A program made the position numbers and the translations under genes. 64,000 nucleotides of DNA from Pseudeuparius sepicola (Eukaryota > Arthropoda > Insecta > Coleoptera > Anthribidae): contig OY987302.1 in the NCBI GenBank assembly GCA_963920635.1, positions 35,625,278 through 35,689,277 of the forward strand. The letters run 5' to 3'. Positions within the stretch are counted from its first letter, which is position 1, and every line of letters begins with the position of its first letter. The notes under the pieces were generated by a model. The model saw only the letters and a program-made list of their open reading frames with translations, was not told the DNA's origin and did not search any database. This document shows positions 35,016-45,612 of this stretch, piece after piece.

Positions 35016-35435
35016 TGTTGGGAAAAAATGAATATCTACCAAACTTGTTATTGGTTAGACTGAAAATTCCTCACCTAACAGTTACCTGGTTCAGAGGTCT
35101 CAATGAGACGAGACATGCAGGTGTTTAAATGAATTAGAGCACATGAAAATGGACTGTATCATGAAAAGCAATGAAAATGAAACCACGGGATTAGAACTCA
35201 TGAAATATTATTCACACAGACTAACATGGGGCAAGGCGGGGGTGAAAATATTGTTCTAAACTAGAACCCGTTGTCTTTCCAATTCGAGAAAGAAGCGAAA
35301 TTGCCTCAGTTTCTTATTTTAAAATCATATCAGACTTTTTTGTCACACTGACATTATTATTTTTTTCTGACAAATTAGAAAGATAAACTAATATACCGGG
35401 TCGATACTTATACAAAATATTAGTTTTTCTTAACA
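35016..35435 (-). repeat. BEL #2 3' LTR (420 bp)
   Basis: TGTTGGG...TTAACA on the plus strand, about 98% identical by eye to 40611-41030, with a handful of substitutions and single-base indels. Confidence 0.9.
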
Positions 35436-35566
35436 TTGCCCCCGGCCTTGAAAGACAATCTTTCAATGGTATACAATGAATGAAGAAATGAAATTAAACA
35501 AACTTATGCTAAAATACACGGCCAATGGTGGCTCTAATTTACATTGGTGCAATTTAATACTAGCAC

Positions 35567-36252
35567 TCACTGTGAGTTCACTTCAACCGGAAGCACACAC
35601 ACTTTCACTACAGAGCGTTTAATAGTACCGGACGATGTCTTGATCGTAATCACCCTGACCACACCATCGTCACCTGGATGAAGAGCAATGACTCGACCTA
35701 AGCGCCACTTAAAGGGTGGAGCGTGGTCATTCTTGATGATTACTATAGCTCCAAGAGCAAGATTGGTTGTGGGAGATTTCCATTTTGTCGTTCTTGAAGC
35801 TGAGCTACATATTCGGTGGACCATCGTGTCCAAAAGTGTTGCTTAAGTTGTTCTAATTGTTCAAAATGGGATAATCGGTTTGTCGGTAAATGTTCTAGGT
35901 CGGGATAAGGAATGGATTGCAAGGAACGGCCGATAAGGAAATGTGCCGGAGTTAGTACCTCTAAATCGTTGGGGTCCGTAGAAAGTGGAGTAAGAGGGCG
36001 ACTATTGAGAATACCCTCTATTTGTGTTATAATAGTAGAAAAACTCTCGTACGTTAATGATGCATCCGCTAGAACTCGTTTAATGTCATGCTTTGCTGAT
36101 TTTGTTCCTGCCTCCCAGAGGCCCCCTTGATGCGGTGAGTATGCAGCAACGTCCAACATGGTTGGACTTTAAAAATGAACCAAGTTCTTTCAGCTTGTTA
36201 TGTGCTCCTATAAAATTACTGCCATTGTCGCTGTGTGTGAACAATCAGTGCT
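35567..36252 (-). pseudogene. BEL #2 integrase, catalytic end and C-terminal domain
   Basis: Frame 35743-36159 has 'YSPHQGGLWEAGTKSAKHDI' (catalytic Glu in GGLWE) and 'LTPAHFLIGRSL'. Frame 35567-35833 has 'PPFKWRLGRVIALHPGDDGV', the usual BEL C-terminal module, with 'RPV'-like 'KRSVVKVCVLP'. The two overlap in different frames. Stop at 35567, 117 bp before the PPT. Confidence 0.85.
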
Positions 36253-37406
36253 CAGACTAGTAACAATTCTAAATGAACAGCCTTGGTACTAAGACATATG
36301 AAAAGACACAAGTAGCATTTACTCAGTCTTGCACCTCGACCCTTATGATTCTTAATAAAGAATGGTCCAGCATAATCCACGCCGGTTTTTTTAAAGGGTG
36401 GACTTGGATTCACTCGAGAAGCGGGCAAATTTCCCATGATTGGAATTTGGATGACTGGTTTGAATTTGAAGCATACTATACAATTTTTAACAATGCGTTT
36501 AGCCAATGATTTACCATTAATGGACCAATAGTTGTCTCTGGTTGCCGCCAACAAAGCCTGCGGTCCACAATGAAATAATTTATTGTGCATGAACTTAAAT
36601 ATAAAATTGGTTAAATGATGCTTCGAATCCAAAACTGCAGGATGTTTCTTAGGAAAGGGATAGGAAGAATGTTTCAACCGACCTCCTACTCGTATAACAT
36701 CATCTTTTAAGAACGGACTTAATGAAAGTAACCTACTCGATTTAGAAACTGAATCGGTTTGTTGAAGATTATGAAAATCGCTTGGAAATGACTTCCGTTG
36801 GGCAATTTTCACTAAGGTTTCCATAGCTGCCTGGAGTTCCTCGTGAGTCAATGATCCAACGTACTGTTGTTCAGGATGTCTTGAATTATGAATGAATCGT
36901 AAACAATACGCGGCTACTCTCTTGATTCTAGTCAATGTCGAGAAACTTTCAAATGGAAACAATGATCTGGACTCTAATTGAAGAAAGTTACAAGTCAACT
37001 TTCGTAACTCAGGAAGTTCCTCAAAGGCTTTAGTGGTGAGTGATACATCCGCCGGCCACTGTTCTTGAGGTTGTTGTAGCCATAGGGGACCAGAAAACCA
37101 TACCTTTGAAGTAGCAAGAGATTTTGGGCTTAGACCTCTGGACAAAATGTCAGCTGGATTGGATACTGTAGGAACGTATCTCCACTTGTCGATCTCAGTA
37201 ATTCTTTGAATTTCTGCCACTCTGTTGCTGACAAATGTCTGTAAATTGTGAGGTTCTGATCTTATCCATGCTAGAACTATTGTTGAATCTGTCCATAAAT
37301 GCAACTCATGAAAGTTTATTGGCATGGCCTTCGTAACCTTGTGATATAGATGAGCTAGCAGGAGAGCTGCACACAGTTCTAACCGGGGAACACTAATTGT
37401 CTTCAC
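36252..37406 (-). pseudogene. BEL #2 RNase H and integrase N-terminal part
   Basis: 384-aa frame. RNase H: 'SVPRLELCAALLLAHL' (Glu), 'LHLWTDSTIVLAWIRSE' (Asp), 'PADILSRG'. Integrase zinc domain: 'MHNKLFHCGPQALLAATRD', 'CIVCFKFKP', then 'KTGVDYAGPFFI' with the first catalytic Asp. Ends at 36252 where the frame breaks before the second Asp. Confidence 0.87.
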
Positions 37407-37411
37407 CGGGG

Positions 37412-38257
37412 CTACTCTCGTTTTGGAACACAGAAGTTTAACAAGAATTTCATTGTTGGAACTAACAGAACGAATATATATGCAAGCACCATAGGCAGTT
37501 TGTGAGGCATCTGAAAAGCGTGTAGCTGAATGTTAGTAGGTTTGTAACACATAACGTGCCTAGGGATACGCAAAGCATTTAATTCGGGAAGTTCAGACTT
37601 AAAGGATAACCATTTGGCAGCCACATTCGGAGGCACCTCTTGGTCCCATGAGAGTTTTAAGGCCCATAATGATTGTAACATGACTTTTACAATGATAACC
37701 ACAGGGCTGATCAGACCAAGAGGATCAAAAATTCGGGCAATACCAGAAAGAATTGAACGTTTTGTAACACGTTCGGTTTTATTGGAAACTATCATGACAA
37801 AAGAAAGAATATCTTCAGCACTTGACCAGAAAAGGCCTAATGTCTTTGTGCTCTCAGGAGAACCAAAATATAAATTATCATTAGGAGATAGATCTGTTTT
37901 GATTGCTGCAAGTACTTCAGAACTATTTGAGCGCCATTTACGAAGCTCAAAACACCCAGATTTTAGGATAGCTGAAACTTGTTGACTTAATTGAATTGTA
38001 TCTTTGATTGTATCCGATCCCGATAAGAGATCATCTACATAAAAATCCCTAGGAATAACTTGTGAAACCTGTGGAGAGAATGATTCATTCTCAATGGCAA
38101 GTTGTTTTATGCATCTTGTTGCCAAAAATGGAGCACTGGCAGTACCGTAAGTTACCGTGTTGAGCGAATATGTTCGGAGTTCATCTTCAGATTTCGATCG
38201 CCAAAAAATTAATTGCAAAGGCTTGAAATCGTCTGCAACATTTATTTGCCTATACAT
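37412..38257 (-). pseudogene. BEL #2 reverse transcriptase, C-terminal part
   Basis: 281-aa frame starting at 'MYRQINV' (motif A region) with 'YGTASAPFLATRCIKQL' and 'IPRDFYVDDLLSGSD', the YVDD box intact. 'RIFDPLGLISPVVI' marks the RT-RNase H connection. A frame break near 37415 joins it to the RNase H frame. Confidence 0.87.
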
Positions 38258-38287
38258 TTTGCATATGGAACCTAAGAATAATTGAAA

Positions 38288-39178
38288 CTAAATCTTCTTG
38301 AATGGTAGGACCGACCATTTGAATACTGTTGTAAGAAACACCTGTGGTAGAAACAGCAGAGCAATTGAACACAACCCACAGCTTAGTTGAACTGCTGTCT
38401 TCTTTAATGACACCATGATGCGATGCGGTGCGTAGTAAACTACCTCAGCTTCTTTTGCATCATACCTTGACATATGCGACAAAGATTCATATTCATGCAT
38501 AAAATCTGTATACATTTGATGTAATTTAGGATTGAGCAAGAACTTGCGCTCTTGACTCAGAAATTGACTGATGGCACGTTGAGCTGAGTCTCCTAATTTC
38601 TGAGGAGAGTCCTTAAGAGGTATAGAAACCGTAAGGCGCCCTGAAGAATCACGTTTAACTGTATCAGTAAAATGTTTTTCAGCTAGCATTTCTTCAGATA
38701 GAATCGGATTGCATCCAATCTCCTCAATTTCCCAAAACTTAGTCAACTCATTCTGTATCTCTAAAGTTTGTGTGAGATTACATGCAACAATTTTAGAAGA
38801 GGAAAGATTAACCTTGCCTAACGATCCAGAAATTATCCAACCAAGGTAAGTATTTTGAGCGACTGGCTTCTTATTGCCTAACTTGACTCTACCAGGACGT
38901 ACAATATCATTGTATACTTCAACACCTAGGAGAATATCAACATCGCTTGTATTGCAGAAGTTAGGGTCGGCCAACTTTATATGAGACGGTATACGGAGTT
39001 GAGTTGGCTCAAATGAATTGTCTGGTAAGGCACCTGTGACCTGGGGAACTAAAAAACATGAACATTTTGTGGAGAAACTACAATGCTTCGAAGAAATCTC
39101 TACAGTGCAAGACCTTGACACATTTGATTGTGCGTTAGATAGACTCAATACTAAAATAGCATCTTGACGAGTAGACAC
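38288..39178 (-). pseudogene. BEL #2 protease tail and RT N-terminal part
   Basis: 296-aa frame with 'DVDILLGVEVYNDIV' and 'QNTYLGWIISGSLGK', the conserved region after the BEL protease. 'EEMLAEKHFTDTVKR' and 'YYAPHRIMV' (in place of 'Y.PHH.V') follow. Breaks at both ends separate it from gag-protease and RT. Confidence 0.85.
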
Positions 39179-39199
39179 TCCCAGTTTTTGTACTAAACG

Positions 39200-39967
39200 T
39201 TAACTGACAAAGTTTGACATGGACCCATTGTCAACGACTACCCTGCATCCTTGTTTGTTGCCATGAATATCCAAGACATGTACTTGTGCTGTTGCCAGTA
39301 AACCCTTCTTTTGTGACAAATAGTTACACCTAGTTGTGGCCGGTTCTGAAATTGAACATTCTGGAGCATTGGGCTGTTCCACATTTGGATGAAGCAGAGT
39401 ATTATGTTTTTCCTGGCATACCTTGCAAGAACCCCACTGGCATGATTCCACTGTGTGATTTTGCCTTAAACAGTTTACGCATAGCTTTAATGCCAATACC
39501 TTGTTTTTCCTATCCTTTGAAGAAAGAGCAGGAAATTCAGAACACTTAAAAATGGAATGTTTGGATTTGCAATAAAAACATTGATACCTTTTTTGATTCT
39601 CTGTACTTGTTACGAATGATCTGTGAGTATCGCGAGTTCTGAATTTACCCTTTGCATCTGGCCTTTCACATGTCTTGTTATCAGGCTGTTTATTATGTAA
39701 ACTAATTTTCTCTAGATAGTCCGCATGATTTGAGATGAATTTTCGAAATTCATCTAATGTAGGAAGTTCACTATTGAACGATTGCAGCTGCCATGCTTTT
39801 AGAGTCTCCGAATCTAGCCTTTTGGTTAACATGAAAATGATTAATGGATCCCACTGATCCGTAGGAATGTCTAATGAGTTCAATGCACGCAAGTTTTTTG
39901 ATACTGTATCAACTAAATCGCGGTATGCATTTGCTGAACCTACTTTTATTTCCCGTATATTGAACAA
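39200..39967 (-). pseudogene. BEL #2 gag C-terminal part, zinc knuckles, protease start
   Basis: 255-aa frame: Gag helices ('DTVSKNLRALNSLDIPTDQW'), zinc knuckles ('CFYCKSKHSIFKC', 'CVNCLRQNHTVESC', 'CKVCQEKHNTLLH') and the protease start 'CRVVVDNGSMSNFV' with D-N-G at the active site. The Gag N-terminal half is missing and replaced by the minisatellite at 40048-40250. Confidence 0.85.
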
Positions 39968-40047
39968 TGATTTTATGTGCCTAATGTCTTGTTAAACCAC
40001 CTGGAGGTCGCTCCTCGTCGACGATGTTCTCCACGCTCGTCGCTGGG

Positions 40048-40250
40048 CACTGCCTGTCGTGGATGCTCGTCGAAGATTGCCTCCAACACGTTGTTGATCA
40101 CTGCCTGTCGTAGATGCTCGTCGAAGATGGCCTCCAACACGTCGTTGAACACTGCCTGTCGTAGATGCTCGTCGAAGATTGCCTCCAACACGTCGTTAAC
40201 ACTGCCTGTCGTAGATGCTCGTTGAAGATGGCCTCCAACACGTCGTTGTT
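40048..40250 (-). repeat. 51-bp minisatellite in BEL #2 gag leader
   Basis: Four units of 51, 51, 50 and 51 bp start 'cactgcctgtcgtagatgct'. Read on the minus strand, each unit encodes the 17-residue repeat 'NDVLEAIFDEHLRQAVF' with small changes. The 50-bp unit breaks the frame. The repeat stands where the Gag N-terminal domain should be. Confidence 0.85.
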
Positions 40251-40610
40251 CAAACCTTTGGCGACGCCGTGCTGCCTCAAACTGCACCTGCAGCTGGACC
40301 CGCTGACATGGAGAAGATTGCGACTGACTGCTCTGTCTTCTTCAGAAACCACTTGATGGGAATCCTCGCAGAAAGTTTCGGAATCACGATGAATACTTCT
40401 AAGACACGAAATGTACCCCGTGCCCCATGTGTATGAATGAGAAAATGACGCAGAATCACTATGGGGAAATGAACAATCGATCTGATATGTTTCACAGTGC
40501 ACGAAAAATAGTGTTTCGTGGGAAACAAATTCGATAAATGAATGCGACAACGAACTAGAAGCTGATTCGAGTCGTATTGCAACAGATGCGGCTCGCTAGG
40601 ATCAAAATTA

Positions 40611-41030
40611 TGTTGGGAGAAAATGAATATCTACCAAACTTGTTATTGGTTAGACTGAAAATTCCTCACCTAACAGTTACCTGGTTCAGAGGTCTCAATG
40701 AGACGAGACATGCAGGCGTTTAAATGATTTAGAGGACATGAAAATGGACTGTATCATGAAAAGCAATGAAAATGAAACCACGGGATTAGAACTCATGAAA
40801 TATTATTCACACAGACTTACATGGGGCAAGGCGGGGGTGAAAATATTGTTCTAAACTAGAACCCGTTGTCTTTCCAATTCGAGAAAGAAGCGAAATTGCC
40901 TCAGTTTCTTATTTTAAAATCATATCATACTTTTTTTGTCACACTGACATTATTATTTTTTCTGACAAATTAGAAAGATAAACTAATATACCGGGTCGAT
41001 ACTTATACAAAATATTAGTTTTTCTTAACA
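40611..41030 (-). repeat. BEL #2 5' LTR (420 bp)
   Basis: Direct copy of 35016-35435, ending TTAACA immediately before the AACTA duplication. Confidence 0.9.
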
Positions 41031-41307
41031 AACTATACATATAGATTGTAAGGTAACATCTGGAGCATACTATAAAAATCAACCAACTCATACGATTTAC
41101 GAGTTTGCAGTTAGCTGTGATCCTGGCTACGCCATAGACGAGTCTCCGAAAAATTTGGTGTACATGCCAGTTGCAAAGCGTGAGATTAATAATTTAACGT
41201 TAACTATTCTCGATCAGAACTTTCAACCTGTAAATTTTAGAGGCGAGGAAATAATTGTGCGGTTGGAGTTGAAGCGTGTATGAAAATTTCGCTATAGAGA
41301 TTTAAAA

Positions 41308-41454
41308 ATGGTTTTGGTTTTTGGTGGCAGATATCACCCGTATAAAAGTCAATCACAATGCTTTAAAAATTCACTAGCGAGTAAATCATCGAAGAGTGAG
41401 GATCGTCTCGTTGGAAAATCAACAATTTTTGAAAACGCTTGGTTATGTCCTTAA
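41308..41454 (+). pseudogene. Small ORF between penton and major capsid, Polinton A
   Basis: A 48-codon frame starts 'MVLVFGGRYHPYKS', matching 'MGLVFDNRYQPYKN' of the B counterpart (57910). The conserved end ('FL..LGY') is found in a different frame here, so a frameshift has truncated it. The frame overlaps the capsid start by 10 bp. Function unknown; presence in both elements suggests a real small protein. Confidence 0.6.
41341..41348 (+). promoter_or_regulatory. TATAAAAG box of major capsid gene A
   Basis: Lies 97 bp before ATG 41445, embedded in the codons for Pro-Tyr-Lys of the small ORF. B has TATAAAAA at the same place. Confidence 0.5.
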
Positions 41455-42659
41455 CACCTCAAGTGTTTAATGTGCATCGCACACCCACATATGACGAATC
41501 AATTCAACGCTTAGAGAAGCGTACCTATGACCCATTTGTAAAGTCATTTAGGAATAATGATATTGTGGAAATTACCATTAATCAGGGTGATGCGTGGTTG
41601 TTAATGTTTGACGCGTCGATTTTTGTCAAAGGAAAAGTGACTAAGAAATCTGCTACCGGCGATTGTACATTAGCCAACAATGGTGCCGCATTTCTCTTCG
41701 ATTCTGTTTCTTACGAACTAAATGGTAAAGAGATTGAGGTGGTGAGAAACCCGGGAATTGTGAGCACGATTAGATCATATATTTGCTATACTGCTAATGA
41801 TGAAAAATGCATGTCAACAGCAAGCTGGGTTGGGGTTGATAAATCTTTTGCCGTTAACAATGATGGAACATTCCATGTAAGAATTCCGCTGAAACATTTG
41901 TTTGGAATATTCAACGACTATCAGCTGGCAATTTGCGGTAAACAGACGTTGAGATTGACACGAGCTAGAAATGATTACAATGCTTTGCTGCTACAAGGTG
42001 CAGATACCGAGGCTGAAATAACAATTTCCAACATTGAATTAAAGGTTAAACATATTCAGCCGAATGATAATTAGATTGGATCTCCTTAAATCTATAAAAA
42101 TTGATCGTCCAATTATAACTGCGTTCCGCAAGTGGGAGCTACACGAATTACCAAATCTTACTGTAAACGCTCAAAGGGAAATATGGGCTGTAAAATCACC
42201 GGTAGCAGTGTCATCTCCTCGATACGTCATCGTTGGATTTCAGACTAATCGTAATGAAAATTCTAAAACCAACCCCACGGCATTTGACCACATAAATACG
42301 ACTGATGTAAGATTAATTGTAAACGGTGAATATTTTCCATTCGAACGTCAGAGGTTGAATTTTGCTGGTATGACTTTCTGGACGCCTATCACAATTACGT
42401 GGAATTTTATCCAAGTTACATGAATGCGATGGAGAGTCGACCGCTACTTAGCTATGCAGATTACAAAGATAATGCAACCTTGTTTGTTATAGATTGTTCT
42501 CGCCGGAATGAATCTATAAAAATGAATACAGTTGACGTTAAGCTGGACATAGAAAACAGCAATGGATTTCCTGATAGAACTCGAGCCTACTGCATAATTA
42601 TTCATGACTGTGCCATGGAATATTTGCCCTTGAGTGAAACTGTACGAGATTTAATTTAG
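41445..42659 (+). pseudogene. Major capsid protein gene A (two frameshifts)
   Basis: Collinear with the intact 404-aa B capsid: 'MSLTPQVFNVHR', 'YDESIQRLEKRTYDPFVKSF', 'INQGDAWLLMFDASIFVKGK' and the end 'CAMEYLPLSETVRDLI'. Frame 1 stops at 42074 after 'KHIQPND', frame 2 runs 42064-42423 and frame 3 42399-42659, so one shift lies near 42070 and one near 42400. Known role: double jelly-roll hexon-like protein forming the capsid shell. Confidence 0.9.
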
Positions 42660-42672
42660 AACCACATATTTA

Positions 42673-42680
42673 TATAAAAG
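42673..42680 (+). promoter_or_regulatory. TATAAAAG box of membrane-protein gene A
   Basis: 34 bp before ATG 42714, which is the start supported by alignment to B. This makes the upstream ATG at 42684 too close to be used. Confidence 0.55.
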
Positions 42681-42713
42681 AACATGTATTGCTACATTTC
42701 AGTTATAATTAAG

Positions 42714-43073
42714 ATGTTGCTGAGACTGGGTCACGTTATATTATTCCCACTAATAAATAATGTGTTCTATATTTACAACCCAGAAGATACTAAGATATCT
42801 ATTTGCGAGCCGGATAAATGTTTCCCATTTAAGGCGGTAGTTGAAAAAATTTCAGTTGAAACTGTGTGGAGGGAGATTCCACATTTCACCACACCCACAA
42901 TGGACATGCTAAGAGAGCTCCCCACTCAAGATCATCATATAAAAGATCTCGCATTTGTACCACTAATTTACTACATTACTATATGTTCTTCCTTGCTAGT
43001 AGCAAAATTATTTATTGAAATAGTAAGAATATTACTGAGTGAGCAATGGAACGTAATTACGAGAGTCTTATAA
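42714..43073 (+). CDS. Small membrane protein, Polinton A
   Basis: Start 'MLLRLGHVILFPLINNVFYI' aligns with 'MLLRADYVIL..VINNILYV' of B (60092), so ATG 42714 is preferred to 42684. The C-terminus has one hydrophobic helix, 'LIYYITICSSLLVAKLFI', followed by basic residues. About 119 aa, similar to B's 135. Function unknown; a capsid or envelope-like membrane protein is possible. Overlaps the IAP start by 28 bp. Confidence 0.65.
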   Translation: MLLRLGHVILFPLINNVFYIYNPEDTKISICEPDKCFPFKAVVEKISVETVWREIPHFTTPTMDMLRELPTQDHHIKDLAFVPLIYYITICSSLLVAKLFIEIVRILLSEQWNVITRVL

Positions 43074-43468
43074 GAACGTTTGAAAACTGGTCAAGCCCCC
43101 TATTAGCAGAAAAGCTTGCTCGAGCTGGATTTTTTTATACGAATTATGAAGATGTTGTCCAATGTCCATTTTGCAATATTGAAGGATATAAATGGGAAAA
43201 GAATGATGATCCATGGCAAGATCATGCTAGATGGAGTCCCAATTGCCCGTTCATTAAAGGTGAAATCAAGCCTGTGAACATCCCACCTGAAAAAGTTGAC
43301 ATTGTCAATCCAGACTTTTTATGTATAGTATGCTACTGCAAAAACATAGAAGTCTTGTCAGTTCCATGTGGACATTTGGCATGCTGTATGAGTTGTGCAA
43401 ACTCCATGGAGAAGTGCCCGCTGCGTAGGAGTATTGTGCAGCAGAAGATTCGAGCTTACATTCCTTAA
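43046..43468 (+). CDS. IAP-like BIR-RING protein, Polinton A
   Basis: 140 aa. The BIR domain (residues ~6-70) has 'FENWSSP', 'LARAGFFYTN', and zinc ligands C-x2-C...H-x6-C ('CPFC' to 'DHARWSPNC'). The RING (residues ~90-135) has 'CIVC', 'PCGHLACC' and 'CANSMEKC', but its last CPxC pair reads 'CPLR', so one zinc ligand is missing compared with B. Known role of family: caspase binding and ubiquitin ligation to block apoptosis. The frame is open, but the altered RING may no longer act as a ligase. Confidence 0.85.
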   Translation: MERNYESLIRTFENWSSPLLAEKLARAGFFYTNYEDVVQCPFCNIEGYKWEKNDDPWQDHARWSPNCPFIKGEIKPVNIPPEKVDIVNPDFLCIVCYCKNIEVLSVPCGHLACCMSCANSMEKCPLRRSIVQQKIRAYIP

Positions 43469-43583
43469 ATTTATTGAAAATAGTTGTAGAAAATAAATAT
43501 TCTTAATTGAAAACTGTTTATTATTTGCATCCCGATATGTATATATGGGACAAGCACATGCTATATTTTTAGATGTTTACAAG

Positions 43584-44325
43584 ATGCACATCGAACCACA
43601 TCAACTATCTTTACCAATAGAAAATTTAGATTTTGTTCGGAGTGAAAAATCTAAACATGGCTTGCTTTTGCCAAACTCGATTAGAGCAGTATTTTGCGGT
43701 CCTAGCGGTTGTGGTAAAACAAATAGCCTACTTAGTTTAATATTCAACGAGAATGGTTTGAAATTTAAGAACATCTACCTTTACAGTAAATCCCTTTATC
43801 AGCCTAAATATCGGTTACTACAAGATGTACTTAAAAAAGCCGGATGTATTGCTTATTTTCCATTTAGCTCAAATGATGATGTTATTGCGCCGTCAGAGGC
43901 TAGAGAAAATTCAGTTTTTATTTTTGATGACGTGGCTTGTAACAAACAGGATAAAATTAGAGAATTTTATTCCATGGGTCGTCATAAAAGTATAGACGTC
44001 GCATACCTCTCTCAAACATATTCAAAAAATAATCATGAATAGCATGAAACACGTGTATGCGGTTACTAGTTTTTTCTTTTTGTTAACTTTGAGTGTTTGC
44101 CCATTATCACCTTTTCTTGTAATATAATCGTTTTGTTTAAACAAGATGATGTGAATCTTAAACATATGTTTGACGAGCATGTGTCACCAGACATCTCATA
44201 CGGGGACTTCAAAAATCTTTGCTCGCTCTGTTGGAATGATAATTTTGGAACGCTGGTTATTGTCAAAGATTTCAAAATGAATGAGGGTCGATATAGAATA
44301 GGATTTGATAGGTATATAACGTTTA
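43584..44325 (+). pseudogene. Packaging ATPase gene A (interrupted)
   Basis: ATG 43584 aligns near the B start. Walker A 'GPSGCGKTN', Walker B 'VFIFDDVA' and 'REFYSMGRHKSIDVAYLSQ' are intact. A stop at 44040 and ~50 bp of unrelated sequence interrupt it. The rest ('NIIVLFKQDD', 'HMFDEHVSPD') follows at 44110-44325 in another frame, without B's stop. Known role: FtsK/HerA-like A32-type motor that packs DNA into capsids. Confidence 0.88.
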
Positions 44326-44370
44326 TAACGTGGTTATTATATAACCACAATACTCTTATTAGTAATCGAG

Positions 44371-45245
44371 ATGTCGATGCAAGAACAGATTCAAGAAGCG
44401 CAGCGCGCAAAGAAAATCAACGAACTAGCTCGTTCGGTTAGAAAAAAATATACAGCATTAAAAATAGGTAAATTTGATGAGGATGAAACTTTGCAAAAAA
44501 TTTTCAAACCTGTGACAAGCTCTCTAGCAAATCTACAAGTTAAGTAAGAATTAAAACCGGAAGTAAAAAAAGCGAAAGTTGAACCGAAAATTGAATCATT
44601 TATGGAAAAGTGGCGCGAGTCGTTGAAAAGTCCAGTTGCACTTTTAGGAGAAATGAATGAAATTTTAAATGATGTTGAGAAAGGAATTGACAAAGTGTAC
44701 AGACATTTTTATACCGTATGTAACAGACTTTATGGCCAATTCGTTTAAAATCGATAGCGCATATGGTCCTAACCAAATCAGTATGGACGCTAGGAAATAA
44801 GGACATTGATTTTGAAAAAGTGTCTGGTGACATAATCATCAACAATAGTCGATTCACGGGAACTGATGGTCTCTACCAGCTAATTTTCTATAATAATCCA
44901 AAAAATACTAACGATGATTTGAAAAGTTACAGAGATATTTTAAATCTCACTAGTGTTCACCTTACTTCAAACGGACGATTAAAATCTAGCTATAAAAATA
45001 AGTATATTAATATTATTAAACCTCTAATGAAAGGTCCGGTGGCTACCTCCACACCTGCGAAGGGTTCTGGCATGCACCTCAAGTATAACACAAAGCCTGT
45101 GGAATATGTTTTCTGGGATGACCCCAATGAACTTGTAGAGAGATTAAGGTTTTTAATTGCATCAAAAGATGCCGGAAATACTTCCCATGAAAACGAAATA
45201 ACCGCAATAATCAATGAGTTCAAAGAATCGAAAATTATTCTCTAA
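44371..45245 (+). pseudogene. DUF8207-like protein gene A (broken)
   Basis: ATG 44371 opens 'MSMQEQIQEAQRAKKINELA', matching B (61791). A stop at 44546 and a frame change near 44700-44763 break it. The C-terminal part (44763-45245) has 'FTGTDGLYQLIFYNNP' and 'KPVEYVFWDDPNELVERLRF', the conserved core seen in many arthropod Polinton proteins. Function unknown, probably virion-associated. Confidence 0.8.
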
Positions 45246-45267
45246 CTTACAGCATGTTATTGGTAAG

Positions 45268-45588
45268 ATGCCTTTAAACAAGTTCGGACGTGTTTCAAAA
45301 ACTAGTCCCTCTTTGAGTGACGGGGATTATAATTTCAAAACCCGCAGACTGTGCAACGTTAATTATCCGATTAGCAGCAATGATGTTGGCACAAAGCACT
45401 ATGCTGACAAACAAATCAATGCAACATTCAAAACGTTTAACGTCATTTTCGAACAACATAATATTAATATTGAGACTATCGTGAAAGACGTTTTCGAGAA
45501 AGAGATAGATGAAATAAGAAAATTTGTTAAAATTGTCAAAGAGTGTTGTTTAAAAATGGATCCCAAATTAATAGATTTAGCGCCATAA
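45268..45588 (+). CDS. Fibre-like coiled-coil protein 1, Polinton A
   Basis: 106 aa from ATG 45268: 'MPLNKFGRVSKT', then 'NFKTRRLCNVNYPISSND' and 'GTKHYADK', the 'N..L..V..P....DA.TK.YVD' signature of phage and viral fibre shafts, then a heptad-rich tail. About 23 bp after the preceding stop. Likely trimeric fibre or anchor; inference from the motif. Shorter than the B copy. Confidence 0.6.
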   Translation: MPLNKFGRVSKTSPSLSDGDYNFKTRRLCNVNYPISSNDVGTKHYADKQINATFKTFNVIFEQHNINIETIVKDVFEKEIDEIRKFVKIVKECCLKMDPKLIDLAP

Positions 45589-45612
45589 TGAACCATTCAA
45601 GCTAGTTAAAAG

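Larger units (their letters stand above)
35016..41030 (-). mobile_element. BEL/Pao retrotransposon #2, nested in Polinton A
   Basis: A 6.0-kb minus-strand element with 420-bp LTRs flanked by the 5-bp duplication AACTA (35011-35015 and 41031-41035). A purine tract (35436-35450, minus) borders the 3' LTR. Gag, protease, RT, RNase H and integrase follow in order from 40.3 down to 35.6 kb with several frame breaks. It is not close to BEL #1: LTRs share no evident similarity. Confidence 0.92.
34553..41283 (+). pseudogene. Penton-like capsid gene A, split by BEL #2
   Basis: Exon-like halves 34553-35015 and 41036-41283 are collinear with the intact B penton (57185-57910), including 'ALLGFHTYNSIPNID', 'IPTGSYEIEALEDYIV', 'KANNSTL.CEIYS' on the left and 'IYEFAVSCDPGYAIDE' and 'FRGEEIIVRLELKR' on the right. 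Known role: single jelly-roll vertex protein of the capsid. Two lesions: the BEL insertion with target duplication AACTA, and an ATA codon (34553) where B has the start ATG. Apart from these the frame is open, so decay after insertion has been mild. Confidence 0.88.

Noticed and set aside
42684..42713. ATG 42684 as start of membrane-protein gene A
   Set aside because: Only 4 bp after the TATA box and absent from the B protein; ATG 42714 matches B.
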